Source: JAWLBY01 sp041687455 (GTDB lineage Bacteria; Pseudomonadota; Gammaproteobacteria; Xanthomonadales; Xanthomonadaceae). From it: a DNA stretch of 64,000 nucleotides. Below are positions 7,768 through 16,169 of this stretch, piece after piece. Made by a program: the position numbers and the translations under genes. Within the stretch, counting starts at the first letter, position 1. The number at the start of each line of letters is the position of its first letter. The stretch lies in the NCBI GenBank assembly GCA_041687455.1, contig JAWLBY010000004.1, positions 186,001 to 250,000 on the forward strand. The letters are read 5' to 3'. The notes under the pieces are model-generated. The model had not been told where the DNA came from and searched no databases. It saw nothing but the letters and a program-made list of their open reading frames with translations.

Positions 7768-10700
7768 TCAGCGTGGCCCGGCGCCGCGTGACATTCGTTC
7801 GGCCGGTCCGGGATCGCAGAGCGTATGGCGGCCGTCCTGCAGGTACGGCGTCAGCAGCGGCGCCATCCCCTTCAATACCTGCACCGGCAGTGCCGACGTG
7901 AACCCGAACCCGGCCGCTGCTTCGCCGGTCACGAACGCGGTCAGGGTGCCGAAATGGTTCGGCCCGAGATAGAACATGAACGTCGCTGTGCGGTTCAGCG
8001 CCCGCGACGCAATCACCTGGCCGCCGGCAGCGACGCTTTCGATCCGGTTGTCACCGGTGCCGGTCTTGCCACCGACTGTCAGCGGCGTGCCGTCGTCGCG
8101 CAGGAACGCGCCGTTGACCCGCCGGGCGGTGCCGTTTTCGACCACGTCCGCGAGCGCCACCTGCAGCGCGCGGGCGACCTCCGGCTTCATGACCCGGCGC
8201 GCGTCTCCCATCCGGAACAGGCTGGTTTCGTATGGCGTGTCGGCGGCGAAGTGCAGCTCGTCGATCCGCACCGTCGGCAGCCGGATGCCGTCATTGAGGA
8301 TGATGCCGATCAGTTCCGATAGCGCGGCCGGCCGATCGCCGGAGCTGCCGAGCGCGGTCGCGTAGGACGGCACCAGGCTCGCGAACGGATAGCCGAGCCG
8401 ACGCCAGCGCCGGTGGATGTCGAGGAAGGCCTCGACTTCGAGCATGATCCGCACCCGGGTGTCGCGCGCGCCCTTGTGCCGGCTGCGGAACAGCCAGCCG
8501 TAGACTTCCTGGCGCTGCTCGCGGCTGGCCGCCAGCACCTGCTCGAAGTCGGCCTCGGGGTGTTCGAACAGATAGCCGAGCAGCCACAGGTCGAGTGGAT
8601 GCACACGGGCGAGGTAGGCCTGGTCGGACAGGCTGTGCTGGCCGCGGCTGTAGCTCCGGTACAGCGCGGCGATCCGGCCGGCGTCCGGATGCGCCGACTC
8701 CGGCAGTCTGGCCCGCAGCAGCGCGGCGAACTGCTCGACATTCGCCTGCGGCCGCAGGTAACGATCGGCGGCGGCGATCCGCAGCGGATTCTTCTGCACG
8801 CCGGAAAAGAACACCTCGAGCTGCTGCTCCGGCGTCTTGCCGCGATAGCGGCGCCAGAAGCGCGACAGGAATGACTTGCCTTCGCGATCGGCGAACCGGC
8901 TCAGGTATTGCAGCCGACGCGGATCGTTGTCGTCGCGCAGCAGCTCGGCGCTGCTGCCGGGCGTCTGGTACATGCTGTAGCGGACCACGTCGCGCATGAT
9001 CCGCACGAACGGCAGGTTGATCGATTCGCGCAGCGACTCGCGCACGGTCGGGTTGCGGCCGTTGTCCTCACGGCGGAAGTTCGAGAATGTGTGCAGGCCG
9101 CCACCGGTGAAGAAGCGTTCGCCCGGGTTGGCCGAATAGCGGCGTTCCATTGCAGCGTCGAGCATCGTCGACAGGTCCGCTCCCGGTTTTCCGAGCAGGT
9201 AGTCGCGCGCCCATGCGGCCAGCCGGTCCTCGGCGGCGATCTCCAGCGCGCGCAGCGCGGCGGCGTCCTGGCCGGAGAAGCGCTGATGCAGTTCGGCAAC
9301 GATCTCGAGGTAGGTCACCAGCGTGCGGAACTTGGCGGTCGAGCCGAGTTCGAGCTTGCTGGCCTCGTTGATGTCGAACAACTGGTGGGTGCTGTCGGTC
9401 TGCACGCGCACCGCGAAGCGGTCGGGCAGGCGTTCGAACAGCGTGAAGCTGTAGTCGACGTCGGCGGTGCTGTCGGCCGACAGCAGCCGCGCGCCGATCA
9501 GCCCGACCTCGGCCGCGAAGCCGGGTTCGGCGAGCCGGTGCAGATAGGCCGTCACCGCGTCCTGCAGTTCGCCGTGCAGGCTGGTGCTGGCCGACAGGTC
9601 GAGCCGATCGAGTTCGTACAGCGGCTTCTTCAGCAGCGTCGACAGCCGCGAGCGCGCGACCGCGACGCCCTTGCCGGCTTCGACCGGCTGCACGCTGGGG
9701 TCGATCTGCCAGTCGCGGAAGCGCAGGCGGGTGATCAGCGCCGCCTGCGCCAGACGGTCGGACACGATGCCGCTGCGCGCCAGCAGCCGCAGGTGAGCGT
9801 CGGTCAGCTCGGCGAGCTCGTTGCGGCCCTGCGCCAGGTAGAACGAAGGTCGCCGCTGCGCGATCATCAGCGACAGCACCTGGCGGAACGCGCGGGCGCG
9901 GTCGGCGTCGGTCGCATCCGGTGAGCGTTGCGGATCGAGCAGCCGGTTGACCTCGTCGAAATCGGCGCCGTACCAGACCCGCAAACCGTCGGCGAGGCCG
10001 TGCACTTCGCCGTGGCCGGGCGCGGCCGACAGCGGCACCGCATTCAGATAGTCGCGGACCACCTCGCGGCGCACGTCCAGCGTGTCGCGACCGAGCCGGT
10101 AGGCGCGCACGCTGGCCGACGCGAGCTGGCGCCACTTCTCGCCGAACGACAGCGTCATGCCATCCGGCGAATGGCGGAATTTCTCGATCTGGGTCGCCAG
10201 CGTGCTGCCGCCGGCGGACTGCTCGGCGGCACCGAACAGCTTCTGCGCCTGCGACACGACGGCGGCCGCGAGCCGCGGCCAGTCGACCGCCGGGTTGGCG
10301 CGCGGGCGCTGCGCGTCGAGCAGTTCGCGGTTCTCGATGAACAGCAGCGTCTGCGCCACCAGCGGCGGAATGTCGCCGAAACCGGCGTAGGCCTGGCGCG
10401 GATAGTCGAAGCGGAACAGCGGCTCGCGGCGGCAATCGAGGATCGACAATCCGGCCTGGACCTTCTCGCGATACGGCGGGTAGAGCCCGTGCTCGACGAA
10501 GTCGAGCAATGCCGGCGAGAAGCGCGTCTGCCGGTCGATGACGAAATCGCGTTCCTGCGCCCGCTCCAGCAGCAGCGGCAGGTAGGCGTAGCCGAGCCGC
10601 TTGTCGAACGGACCCTCGCGCGGATACTGCACGGCCGGGCTCGGCCCCGGCCCGAGCGACCAGTCCAGCGTGTTGGCGTAACGATGCAGCAGCCGCGATT

Positions 10701-10821
10701 GCAGACGCGCGGTCTGCAACTCGTAGGCGAGCCAGACGCCGAACAGCACCGAGGCCACTGTGGTGACGAGCAGCAGGATGCGGTGCAGGCGGCGCCAGCG
10801 CCGCGAGCGAGGCTTGCTCAT
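7768..10821 (-). CDS. atypical bifunctional penicillin-binding-like protein (GT51 plus transpeptidase)
   Basis: This 1017-residue protein has one N-terminal transmembrane helix (about residues 13-33) after a basic tail. It then has a diverged GT51 transglycosylase region: the usual EDRxF motif reads FIENREL (Glu163), and the second motif is AGGSTLATQIEKF (about 203). A transpeptidase-like domain carries the three penicillin-binding motifs STAK (494-497), SIN (600-602) and KTG (919-921, in VGGKTGTGDN). The SIN-KTG distance of about 317 residues is much longer than in ordinary class A PBPs and holds a helical, Arg-rich insertion. It probably extends and cross-links glycan strands in the periplasm, or is a specialised derivative. 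The start at 10821 precedes SKPRSRRW; an upstream extension of 30 codons to 10911 is open but unlikely. Confidence 0.82.
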   Translation of the reverse strand: MSKPRSRRWRRLHRILLLVTTVASVLFGVWLAYELQTARLQSRLLHRYANTLDWSLGPGPSPAVQYPREGPFDKRLGYAYLPLLLERAQERDFVIDRQTRFSPALLDFVEHGLYPPYREKVQAGLSILDCRREPLFRFDYPRQAYAGFGDIPPLVAQTLLFIENRELLDAQRPRANPAVDWPRLAAAVVSQAQKLFGAAEQSAGGSTLATQIEKFRHSPDGMTLSFGEKWRQLASASVRAYRLGRDTLDVRREVVRDYLNAVPLSAAPGHGEVHGLADGLRVWYGADFDEVNRLLDPQRSPDATDADRARAFRQVLSLMIAQRRPSFYLAQGRNELAELTDAHLRLLARSGIVSDRLAQAALITRLRFRDWQIDPSVQPVEAGKGVAVARSRLSTLLKKPLYELDRLDLSASTSLHGELQDAVTAYLHRLAEPGFAAEVGLIGARLLSADSTADVDYSFTLFERLPDRFAVRVQTDSTHQLFDINEASKLELGSTAKFRTLVTYLEIVAELHQRFSGQDAAALRALEIAAEDRLAAWARDYLLGKPGADLSTMLDAAMERRYSANPGERFFTGGGLHTFSNFRREDNGRNPTVRESLRESINLPFVRIMRDVVRYSMYQTPGSSAELLRDDNDPRRLQYLSRFADREGKSFLSRFWRRYRGKTPEQQLEVFFSGVQKNPLRIAAADRYLRPQANVEQFAALLRARLPESAHPDAGRIAALYRSYSRGQHSLSDQAYLARVHPLDLWLLGYLFEHPEADFEQVLAASREQRQEVYGWLFRSRHKGARDTRVRIMLEVEAFLDIHRRWRRLGYPFASLVPSYATALGSSGDRPAALSELIGIILNDGIRLPTVRIDELHFAADTPYETSLFRMGDARRVMKPEVARALQVALADVVENGTARRVNGAFLRDDGTPLTVGGKTGTGDNRIESVAAGGQVIASRALNRTATFMFYLGPNHFGTLTAFVTGEAAAGFGFTSALPVQVLKGMAPLLTPYLQDGRHTLCDPGPAERMSRGAGPR

Positions 10822-11193
10822 CGGTGGCCCGGGGCAATGGTGGCGCGGAACAGATCGAGTCGACTCATGCGTCCCTGCATTCGGATCCGGTCGTGGGTAC
10901 TGCACGCTCACGGTAATGCTGCCGATCTGTCGGCGGCTGGCACGCGGTCTGCCGGCACGCCACGATCGTCGGGATGCTGCCGCCGGGCGTGCGAACCGGC
11001 ACGACGGTCGGAGCGGATGCTCGAGTCAACGGCGAGCGGCCCTTGCGACCGGAAGCACGGCCAGACGATACCGCGCCGGCGGGCGGCCTCGGCCGGGCAG
11101 ATCACGCGCGGGCGGGTCGCCGTTCAGCCTGCGGCCGGGGACGCCGGATGGCCGCTTCGGCTACGCTGTCGGCCGCGGATGCGGAGCCCGGGC
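10822..11193. other. 372-base intergenic region between divergent genes
   Basis: This gap separates the divergent PBP-like gene and the GFA-family gene and must hold the promoters of both. I see no convincing -35/-10 pair, no strong palindrome and no recognisable small gene; open frames crossing it lack family resemblance. Confidence 0.5.
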
Positions 11194-11592
11194 ATGACGA
11201 TCGCGATGGGGAGTTGTCTGTGCGGCGACCTGCGGGTCGGCCTCGAGTTGCCGTCGCAGTGGGTTGCACACTGTCATTGTTCGATGTGCCGGCGTGCGCA
11301 TGGGGCGGCGTTCGTCAGTTGGGTCGGCATGCGCGCCGAGCGCTGTCGGATCGACGATCCGCAGCAGCGTCTGCAGTGGTATCCGTCGAGCCCGGGCGCG
11401 GAGCGTGGCTTCTGCGCCCGCTGCGGCAGCACATTGTTCTTCCGTTCCGAACGCTGGCCCGGTGAGTTGCACATCGCGCTGGCGAACATGGTCGACCCGG
11501 TCGACCGCGCGCCGCAGGTGCATGCGTTCTGGGACACTCACGTCGACTGGGTGCAGCTCGATCCGGGCGACGGCTTGCCGCGCAAGCCCTGA
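11194..11592 (+). CDS. GFA-family (DUF636) zinc-binding protein
   Basis: The 132-residue protein has the cysteine pattern of the glutathione-dependent formaldehyde-activating (GFA) fold: GSCLCGD near the N-terminus, CHCSMCRRAHGAAFVSW around residues 27-44, and RGFCARCGSTLFF around residue 75. These cysteines bind structural and catalytic zinc in the family. The founding members catalyse or assist S-hydroxymethylglutathione formation, but most relatives are of unknown substrate. The ATG at 11194 is chosen; a second in-frame ATG at 11206 (MGSCLCGD) fits equally well. The frame runs far upstream as an open shadow of the PBP-like gene, which is not coding. Confidence 0.85.
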   Translation: MTIAMGSCLCGDLRVGLELPSQWVAHCHCSMCRRAHGAAFVSWVGMRAERCRIDDPQQRLQWYPSSPGAERGFCARCGSTLFFRSERWPGELHIALANMVDPVDRAPQVHAFWDTHVDWVQLDPGDGLPRKP

Positions 11593-11599
11593 TCGGTCG

Positions 11600-11634
11600 C
11601 CGGGCGCGGACGCCGTTGTCCAGCGTTCGCCCGG
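11600..11634. terminator. possible stem-loop between convergent GFA and dxs genes
   Basis: CCGGGCG and CGCCCGG form a 7-base outer stem, with an inner GGAC/GTCC pairing. It lies in the 55-base gap between two convergent genes, a usual place for a shared terminator. There is no T-run. Confidence 0.35.
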
Positions 11635-11647
11635 GCCGAGGATCGGA

Positions 11648-13552
11648 TCAACCGGCGACGCTGCGGCTGCCGGCGGCCTGCGGTACGCGTGGCCAGCGTT
11701 TCAGGATTGCCGCCTTGATGCCGGCCGCATCGAGGCCGGCTTCGGCCAGCAACTGCTCGCGGCTGGCATGCTCGAGGAAGCTGTCGGCCAGGCCGAGCTG
11801 CAGCAGCGGCCGTTCGATGCCGCTGGCGTGCAGGAATTCGGCTACCGCGCTGCCGGCACCGCCAGCGATCGCGTTGTCCTCGATGGTCACGAAGGCGCGG
11901 TGGCTGGCGGCCAGTTCGAGCAGCAGCGCTTCATCGAGCGGCTTGACGAAGCGCATGTTGACGACGGTCGCATCGAGCTCGTGGCCGGCCACCTCGGCCG
12001 CGGCGAGCAGGCTGCCAAAGGCGAGGATCGCGACCTCGCTGCCGCGCCGGCGCAGTTCGGCGCGGCCGATCGGCAATGTGTCGAGGCCCGGCTCGACAGC
12101 GACGCCGGGGCCGCTGCCGCGCGGATAGCGCACTGCGGCGGGGCCGCTGTGCCGGTGGCCGGTCGACAGCATCATCCGGCATTCGTTCTCGTCGGCCGGC
12201 GCCATGATCAGCATGTTCGGAATGCAGCGCAGGAACGACAGGTCGAAGCTGCCGGCGTGGGTCGGGCCGTCCGGACCGACCACGCCGCCGCGGTCGATCG
12301 CGAACAGCACGTCGAGGTTCTGCAGTGCGACGTCGTGGATCAACTGGTCGTAGCCGCGCTGCAGGAAGGTCGAATAGATCGCGACCACCGGCTTCATGCC
12401 TTCGACCGCCATGCCGGCGGCGAGCGTGATCGCGTGCTGTTCGGCGATCGCGACGTCGAAATAGCGGTCGGGGTATTCCTGCGAGAAGCGCACCAGGCCC
12501 GAACCCTCGCGCATCGCCGGCGTGATGCCGAGCAGGCGCGGATCATCGGCGGCCATGTCGCAGAGCCAGTCGCCGAACACCTGGGTGTAGGTCGGCTTGG
12601 CCGGGCCGGCTTTCTTGACCACGCCGACGGTCGGATCGAACGGGCCGACCGCGTGATATTCGATCTGGTCGCCCTCGGCAAGTTCGTAGCCCTTGCCCTT
12701 GGTCGTGATGACATGCAGCAGTTGCGGGCCGTGCAGGCCCTTCAGCGTCGACAGCGTCGCCAGCAGCGCCGGCAGGTCGTGGCCGTCGATCGGGCCGGTG
12801 TAGTGGAACCCCATTTCCTCGAACAGCGTCGACGGCACGAACATGCCCTTGGCATGCTCTTCCCAACGCTTGACGAAACGCGCCGCGGCGTTGTCGCGGC
12901 CGAGGATCTTCTTGCCGCCCTCGCGCACCGCATTGATCGTCCGGCTGCCCATCATCCGGCCGAGCATCTTGGTCAGGCCGCCGACGTTCTCGGAAATCGA
13001 CATCCGGTTGTCGTTGAGGATCACCAGCAGGTTCGGTTCCGGCTCCATGCCGCCGCCGTGATTCAGCGCCTCGTAGGCCATGCCGGCGGTCATCGCGCCG
13101 TCGCCGATCACCGCGACGACCCGCCGCGGATCGTTGCGGCGGGCCAGCGCGACCGCCATGCCGAGCGCGGCCGAGATCGAGGTCGAGCTGTGGCCGACGC
13201 CGAACGTGTCGTACTCGCTCTCGTCGCGCTTCGGAAACGGCGCCACGCCATCCTTCTGCTTGACGGTGTGGATGCGGTCGCGGCGGCCGGTCAGGATCTT
13301 GTGCGGGTAGCACTGGTGGCCGACATCCCAGACCAGCCGGTCGGTCGGCGTGTCGAACATGTAGTGCAGCGCGACGGTCAACTCGACGACGCCGAGTCCG
13401 GCGCCGAAATGGCCGCCGCTACGGCCGACCGATTCGATCAGGTATTCACGCAGTTCGCCGGCAACCGCAGCGACCCGGTCGGCCGGCAGCCGGCGCAGGT
13501 CGGCCGGGCTTTCGATGGTCGCGAGCAGGGGATAGCGCTGGGAATCGATCAT
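11648..13552 (-). CDS. dxs: 1-deoxy-D-xylulose-5-phosphate synthase
   Basis: A 634-residue thiamine-diphosphate enzyme that condenses pyruvate and glyceraldehyde 3-phosphate, the first step of the MEP isoprenoid pathway (also feeding thiamine and pyridoxal synthesis). Seen motifs: WDVGHQCYPHKILTGRRD, HSSTSISAALGMA, the ThDP/Mg site GDGAMTAGMAYEALN continuing to NDNRMSIS, and the transketolase-type EQHAITLAAGMA with catalytic Glu. Length is normal. The ATG at 13552 gives MIDSQRYPLLATIESPADL, which aligns with the usual Dxs start; ATGs further upstream (to 13627) give a low-complexity extension. The pathway also supplies undecaprenyl phosphate needed by the polysaccharide genes later in the window. 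Confidence 0.97.
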   Translation of the reverse strand: MIDSQRYPLLATIESPADLRRLPADRVAAVAGELREYLIESVGRSGGHFGAGLGVVELTVALHYMFDTPTDRLVWDVGHQCYPHKILTGRRDRIHTVKQKDGVAPFPKRDESEYDTFGVGHSSTSISAALGMAVALARRNDPRRVVAVIGDGAMTAGMAYEALNHGGGMEPEPNLLVILNDNRMSISENVGGLTKMLGRMMGSRTINAVREGGKKILGRDNAAARFVKRWEEHAKGMFVPSTLFEEMGFHYTGPIDGHDLPALLATLSTLKGLHGPQLLHVITTKGKGYELAEGDQIEYHAVGPFDPTVGVVKKAGPAKPTYTQVFGDWLCDMAADDPRLLGITPAMREGSGLVRFSQEYPDRYFDVAIAEQHAITLAAGMAVEGMKPVVAIYSTFLQRGYDQLIHDVALQNLDVLFAIDRGGVVGPDGPTHAGSFDLSFLRCIPNMLIMAPADENECRMMLSTGHRHSGPAAVRYPRGSGPGVAVEPGLDTLPIGRAELRRRGSEVAILAFGSLLAAAEVAGHELDATVVNMRFVKPLDEALLLELAASHRAFVTIEDNAIAGGAGSAVAEFLHASGIERPLLQLGLADSFLEHASREQLLAEAGLDAAGIKAAILKRWPRVPQAAGSRSVAG

Positions 13553-13678
13553 CGGTTCGGCAAACGTCGGTGAGCTCGCCATTTTCGGCGCTGGCGACGG
13601 GATCGGCAAGGAAAGCGGCCGGAGCACGCGACCTCGCCGGCACGCCGCCGTCGGCCGGCTCCCCAGCGGGAGCGCGCG

Positions 13679-14668
13679 TCAGCGCCCGCGCAGCCGGCTC
13701 ATCAGTCCGCCGCGCGCGGCATCGGCACTGCCGGGGCTGCCGGCTGTCGAATCGCTCTCGACCAGGCCGATCGCATGGCAGGCGTTGATGAAATCGACCA
13801 CTTCGTCGGCGCCGGCGCCGCTGGCGGCGGCCAGCTCGTCGATCGTGCACGGCTGCTTCAGCATCGCGGTTGCGATACGGAAATGCTTCGGGTATTCGCG
13901 TTCGCTCTGCAGCCACTTGCTCAGCTTGAAGCGGCCCGCCTGCGCCAGCTCCGGCTGCAGACGGCCGTCGAAACCGTGCAGCGCAGCCAGCCAGCGCAAT
14001 CGCGCCAGCGGTTGGGTGCCGCCCAGTTGGCCCGCCTGGCTGGCGTACTCTGCCGCATCGACTGGCTCGAGATCGGCAGCGTCGATGGGGCGTTGGCAAT
14101 GCGCTGCGAGTGGCTTCAGCGTGCTGCCGCCGACGTAGGTGCCGGCGCTGCTGTCGAACAGCAGCGGCGGCTCGGCATTCTTCAGTCGCACCGGGCCGCG
14201 CCCGGTGCCGGCGGTCAGATGGTCGATCAGTCGCGGCGCGGTGGTCGCCCGCGGTGCCGCCTCGTCCGCTGGCGACGGCATGGCCGGACCATCCGCATCC
14301 GCCTTCGGCGGTGCCGCGCGGACGTCAGCCACCGGTCGCGCCTGCACATCGGCGACCGGCGCCGGCCGGGCGTGGCCTCCGCCGAGCTGCTGCAGCAGGG
14401 TCCGCAGGCCATCGGCCGTGACCGGTCGCGGCAGCACGAAGTCGGCATCGGCACGTCCGGCGGTGACCGCGACAATCGGCCGCGCACCGCCCTGGGCCTT
14501 CAGCCAGGTCATCTGGCCGTACATCGAATCGAGGTCGATCAACAGTACGGCAGCGTCGTTTTCCGCTGCCAGCGCCCAGCCGGGAACCGCCGCCGCCTCG
14601 AATTGCGTGCGGAAGAGCGCTTCCTCATCCCGGTCGAAGCCGGACAAACCGAGAGTTCTTGCAGGCAT
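13679..14668 (-). CDS. conserved hypothetical protein with receiver-like N-terminus
   Basis: I do not recognise this 329-residue protein. Residues 1-110 read like a degenerate receiver domain: alternating beta/alpha pattern, AAVLLIDLDSMYGQMTWL where an aspartate would be phosphorylated, then PIVAVTAGRADADFVLPRPVTADGLRTLL, in place of the usual T/S...KP end. A Pro/Ala-rich linker follows (about 115-175). A helical C-terminal domain then carries ARLRWLAALHGFDGRLQPEL and a winged-helix-like segment near FRIATAMLKQPCTIDELAAASGAGADEVVDFINACHA. This suggests a regulator without DNA-binding certainty. An upstream ATG at 14689 adds seven residues. It lies alone between dxs and the HNH gene on the same strand. 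Confidence 0.75.
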   Translation of the reverse strand: MPARTLGLSGFDRDEEALFRTQFEAAAVPGWALAAENDAAVLLIDLDSMYGQMTWLKAQGGARPIVAVTAGRADADFVLPRPVTADGLRTLLQQLGGGHARPAPVADVQARPVADVRAAPPKADADGPAMPSPADEAAPRATTAPRLIDHLTAGTGRGPVRLKNAEPPLLFDSSAGTYVGGSTLKPLAAHCQRPIDAADLEPVDAAEYASQAGQLGGTQPLARLRWLAALHGFDGRLQPELAQAGRFKLSKWLQSEREYPKHFRIATAMLKQPCTIDELAAASGAGADEVVDFINACHAIGLVESDSTAGSPGSADAARGGLMSRLRGR

Positions 14669-14795
14669 CGTCGCCCCCAGGATCGGCACGCCGGTGGCGG
14701 CGCGCGAGAAGCGCCGAAGTGTGGGTCAAGCGATGAACGGCGTCAATTCGATGACGGTTGCGGTTGCGGGTCGAATCTGCTGGTTGCGGTCCGGG

Positions 14796-15407
14796 TCAGG
14801 CCAGGTCGCGCCGGTGACGCGGCAGATGGTTTCGGAGGAATTCCATCTGGTCGGCCAGAATGTTGCGGTTCGACAGGATCAAATGCTCGACCCAGCTCGG
14901 CCGGTACGGCACCGCCAGCAGCGGCATGCCGGCCTGCTGCGGGGTCCGGTTGCCCTTCCTGACGTTGCAGGAAACACAGGCGCTGACGACATTGACCCAG
15001 ATGTCGCGCCCGCCGCGCGACAGCGGCAGCACGTGGTCGCGGGTCAGGTGCGCGCGCGGGAACGATTGCCCGCAGTACAGGCACAGATGGCGGTCGCGGG
15101 CGAACAGCGCGGCGTTGGTCAATGCCGGTGTCGGATCGACCGCGGCCGGACGCGCCTGGCTGCGCGCGGCGACGATCGGATGCAGTTCGATCCGGCTCTG
15201 TTCGCCGCGCAGCCGGTTGTAGCCGCCGCGGATCGTCAGGCATGGATCGCCGAGCGTCCAGGCAACCGCGTCGCGCACGTACAGGCAGGTCGCGTCCTTC
15301 CACGATATCCAGTCGAGAATGCGACCGCTGGCGTCCAGCGCCAGCACCCGCGTGGCATGGATGTCGCCGGTGCGTGCCTCGTCGGTGCGGACACTCGTCA
15401 ACTGCAT
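14796..15407 (-). CDS. HNH endonuclease domain protein
   Basis: The 203-residue protein has a clear zinc-type HNH nuclease core: CLYCGQSFPRAHLTRDHVLPLSRGG, with a CxxC pair and the catalytic His of DHV, followed by WVNVVSACVSCNVRKGNRTP with the second CxxC and the Asn/His end of the motif. The N-terminal half (RVLALDASGRILDWISWKDA) resembles the accessory domain seen in housekeeping HNH proteins of gammaproteobacteria. No methyltransferase or other restriction partner lies nearby, so a restriction role is not supported. A strong ribosome-binding site (GAGGAGG) six bases before the ATG at 15407 sets the start. Confidence 0.9.
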   Translation of the reverse strand: MQLTSVRTDEARTGDIHATRVLALDASGRILDWISWKDATCLYVRDAVAWTLGDPCLTIRGGYNRLRGEQSRIELHPIVAARSQARPAAVDPTPALTNAALFARDRHLCLYCGQSFPRAHLTRDHVLPLSRGGRDIWVNVVSACVSCNVRKGNRTPQQAGMPLLAVPYRPSWVEHLILSNRNILADQMEFLRNHLPRHRRDLA

Positions 15408-15617
15408 GCGGACCTCCTCGCGAAGGCGGTCACGCGCCGCGCAGGCCGGCGCCGTCGATCGCCTGACAGCCCGAGCATAGCGAATTTGCGTGACCGTCAA
15501 CGCGATCATGCACGCGAGCGGACGAATGCGGCGGCCGATCGGAATATCCGCCGACGGCCGAGCCGGCCAGCGGGAGCCGACGCGCTTGCAGGGCTGTACG
15601 TCCGCTCGGAGCAGCCG

Positions 15618-16106
15618 CTACAGCGGCTTCACCATCCGCAGCATCTCGACGCCGAATCCGGCCGCTTCGTAGACCCGCCGGCCGCGTTCGTTGCCGGGAA
15701 ACACCGCCAGTTGCAGCCGCTCGCAGCGGTGTTCGCGGGCGAACTGCTCGGAGTAACGCAGCAGCGCCTGGCCGATCCCGCGGCCATCATGACCCTTCGC
15801 GACCGCCAGGTCGGAGATGTGGCAGTTCTGGTGCCCGGTGAAGAAATCGGTGACCAGTTGCAGGTGCAGGAAACCGAGCCGGCTGCCGTCGCTGTCGTCC
15901 TCGGCAATGAACATGAAGGAGCCCGGTGGCGAGTCCTCGAGGTGCCGCAGCAGGTCGCGCCGGATGCCCTCCAGCACGACGTTGCGGCGACGCCATCGCG
16001 GCAGTTCGAAATCAACGAAGCGATCGGACAACTTGACGAGGAACGCCTCGTCGTCGGGGCTTGCCGCGCGGATCAACAGTTCGAGGTCACCGGCCTGGAT
16101 GTGCAT
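15618..16106 (-). CDS. GNAT family N-acetyltransferase
   Basis: A 162-residue GCN5-related acetyltransferase. The acetyl-CoA-binding motif A is seen in HISDLAVAKGHDGRGIGQALLRYSEQFA (GHDGRGIGQAL loop), and motif B in LQLAVFPGNERGRRVYEAAGFGVEMLRMVK. Length and the VYEAAGF end are typical. Substrate cannot be inferred; the gene has no operon partner that points to one (it lies 63 bases upstream, in transcription terms, of the acyl-CoA dehydrogenase 3' end on the same strand). Confidence 0.9.
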   Translation of the reverse strand: MHIQAGDLELLIRAASPDDEAFLVKLSDRFVDFELPRWRRRNVVLEGIRRDLLRHLEDSPPGSFMFIAEDDSDGSRLGFLHLQLVTDFFTGHQNCHISDLAVAKGHDGRGIGQALLRYSEQFAREHRCERLQLAVFPGNERGRRVYEAAGFGVEMLRMVKPL

Positions 16107-16169
16107 GGGTGCGGGAGTGCGGTTGGGGCATCGGCATTATGCGCAAAACGTGGCGGGTCGCGGATGGCT

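Noticed and set aside
11264..13573. 769-codon plus-strand frame over dxs
   Set aside because: Antisense shadow of dxs, whose minus-strand motifs are unmistakable.
14796..15407. HNH protein as part of a restriction-modification or defence system
   Set aside because: No methyltransferase, helicase or toxin neighbours; the gene lies among housekeeping genes and looks like the common stand-alone form.
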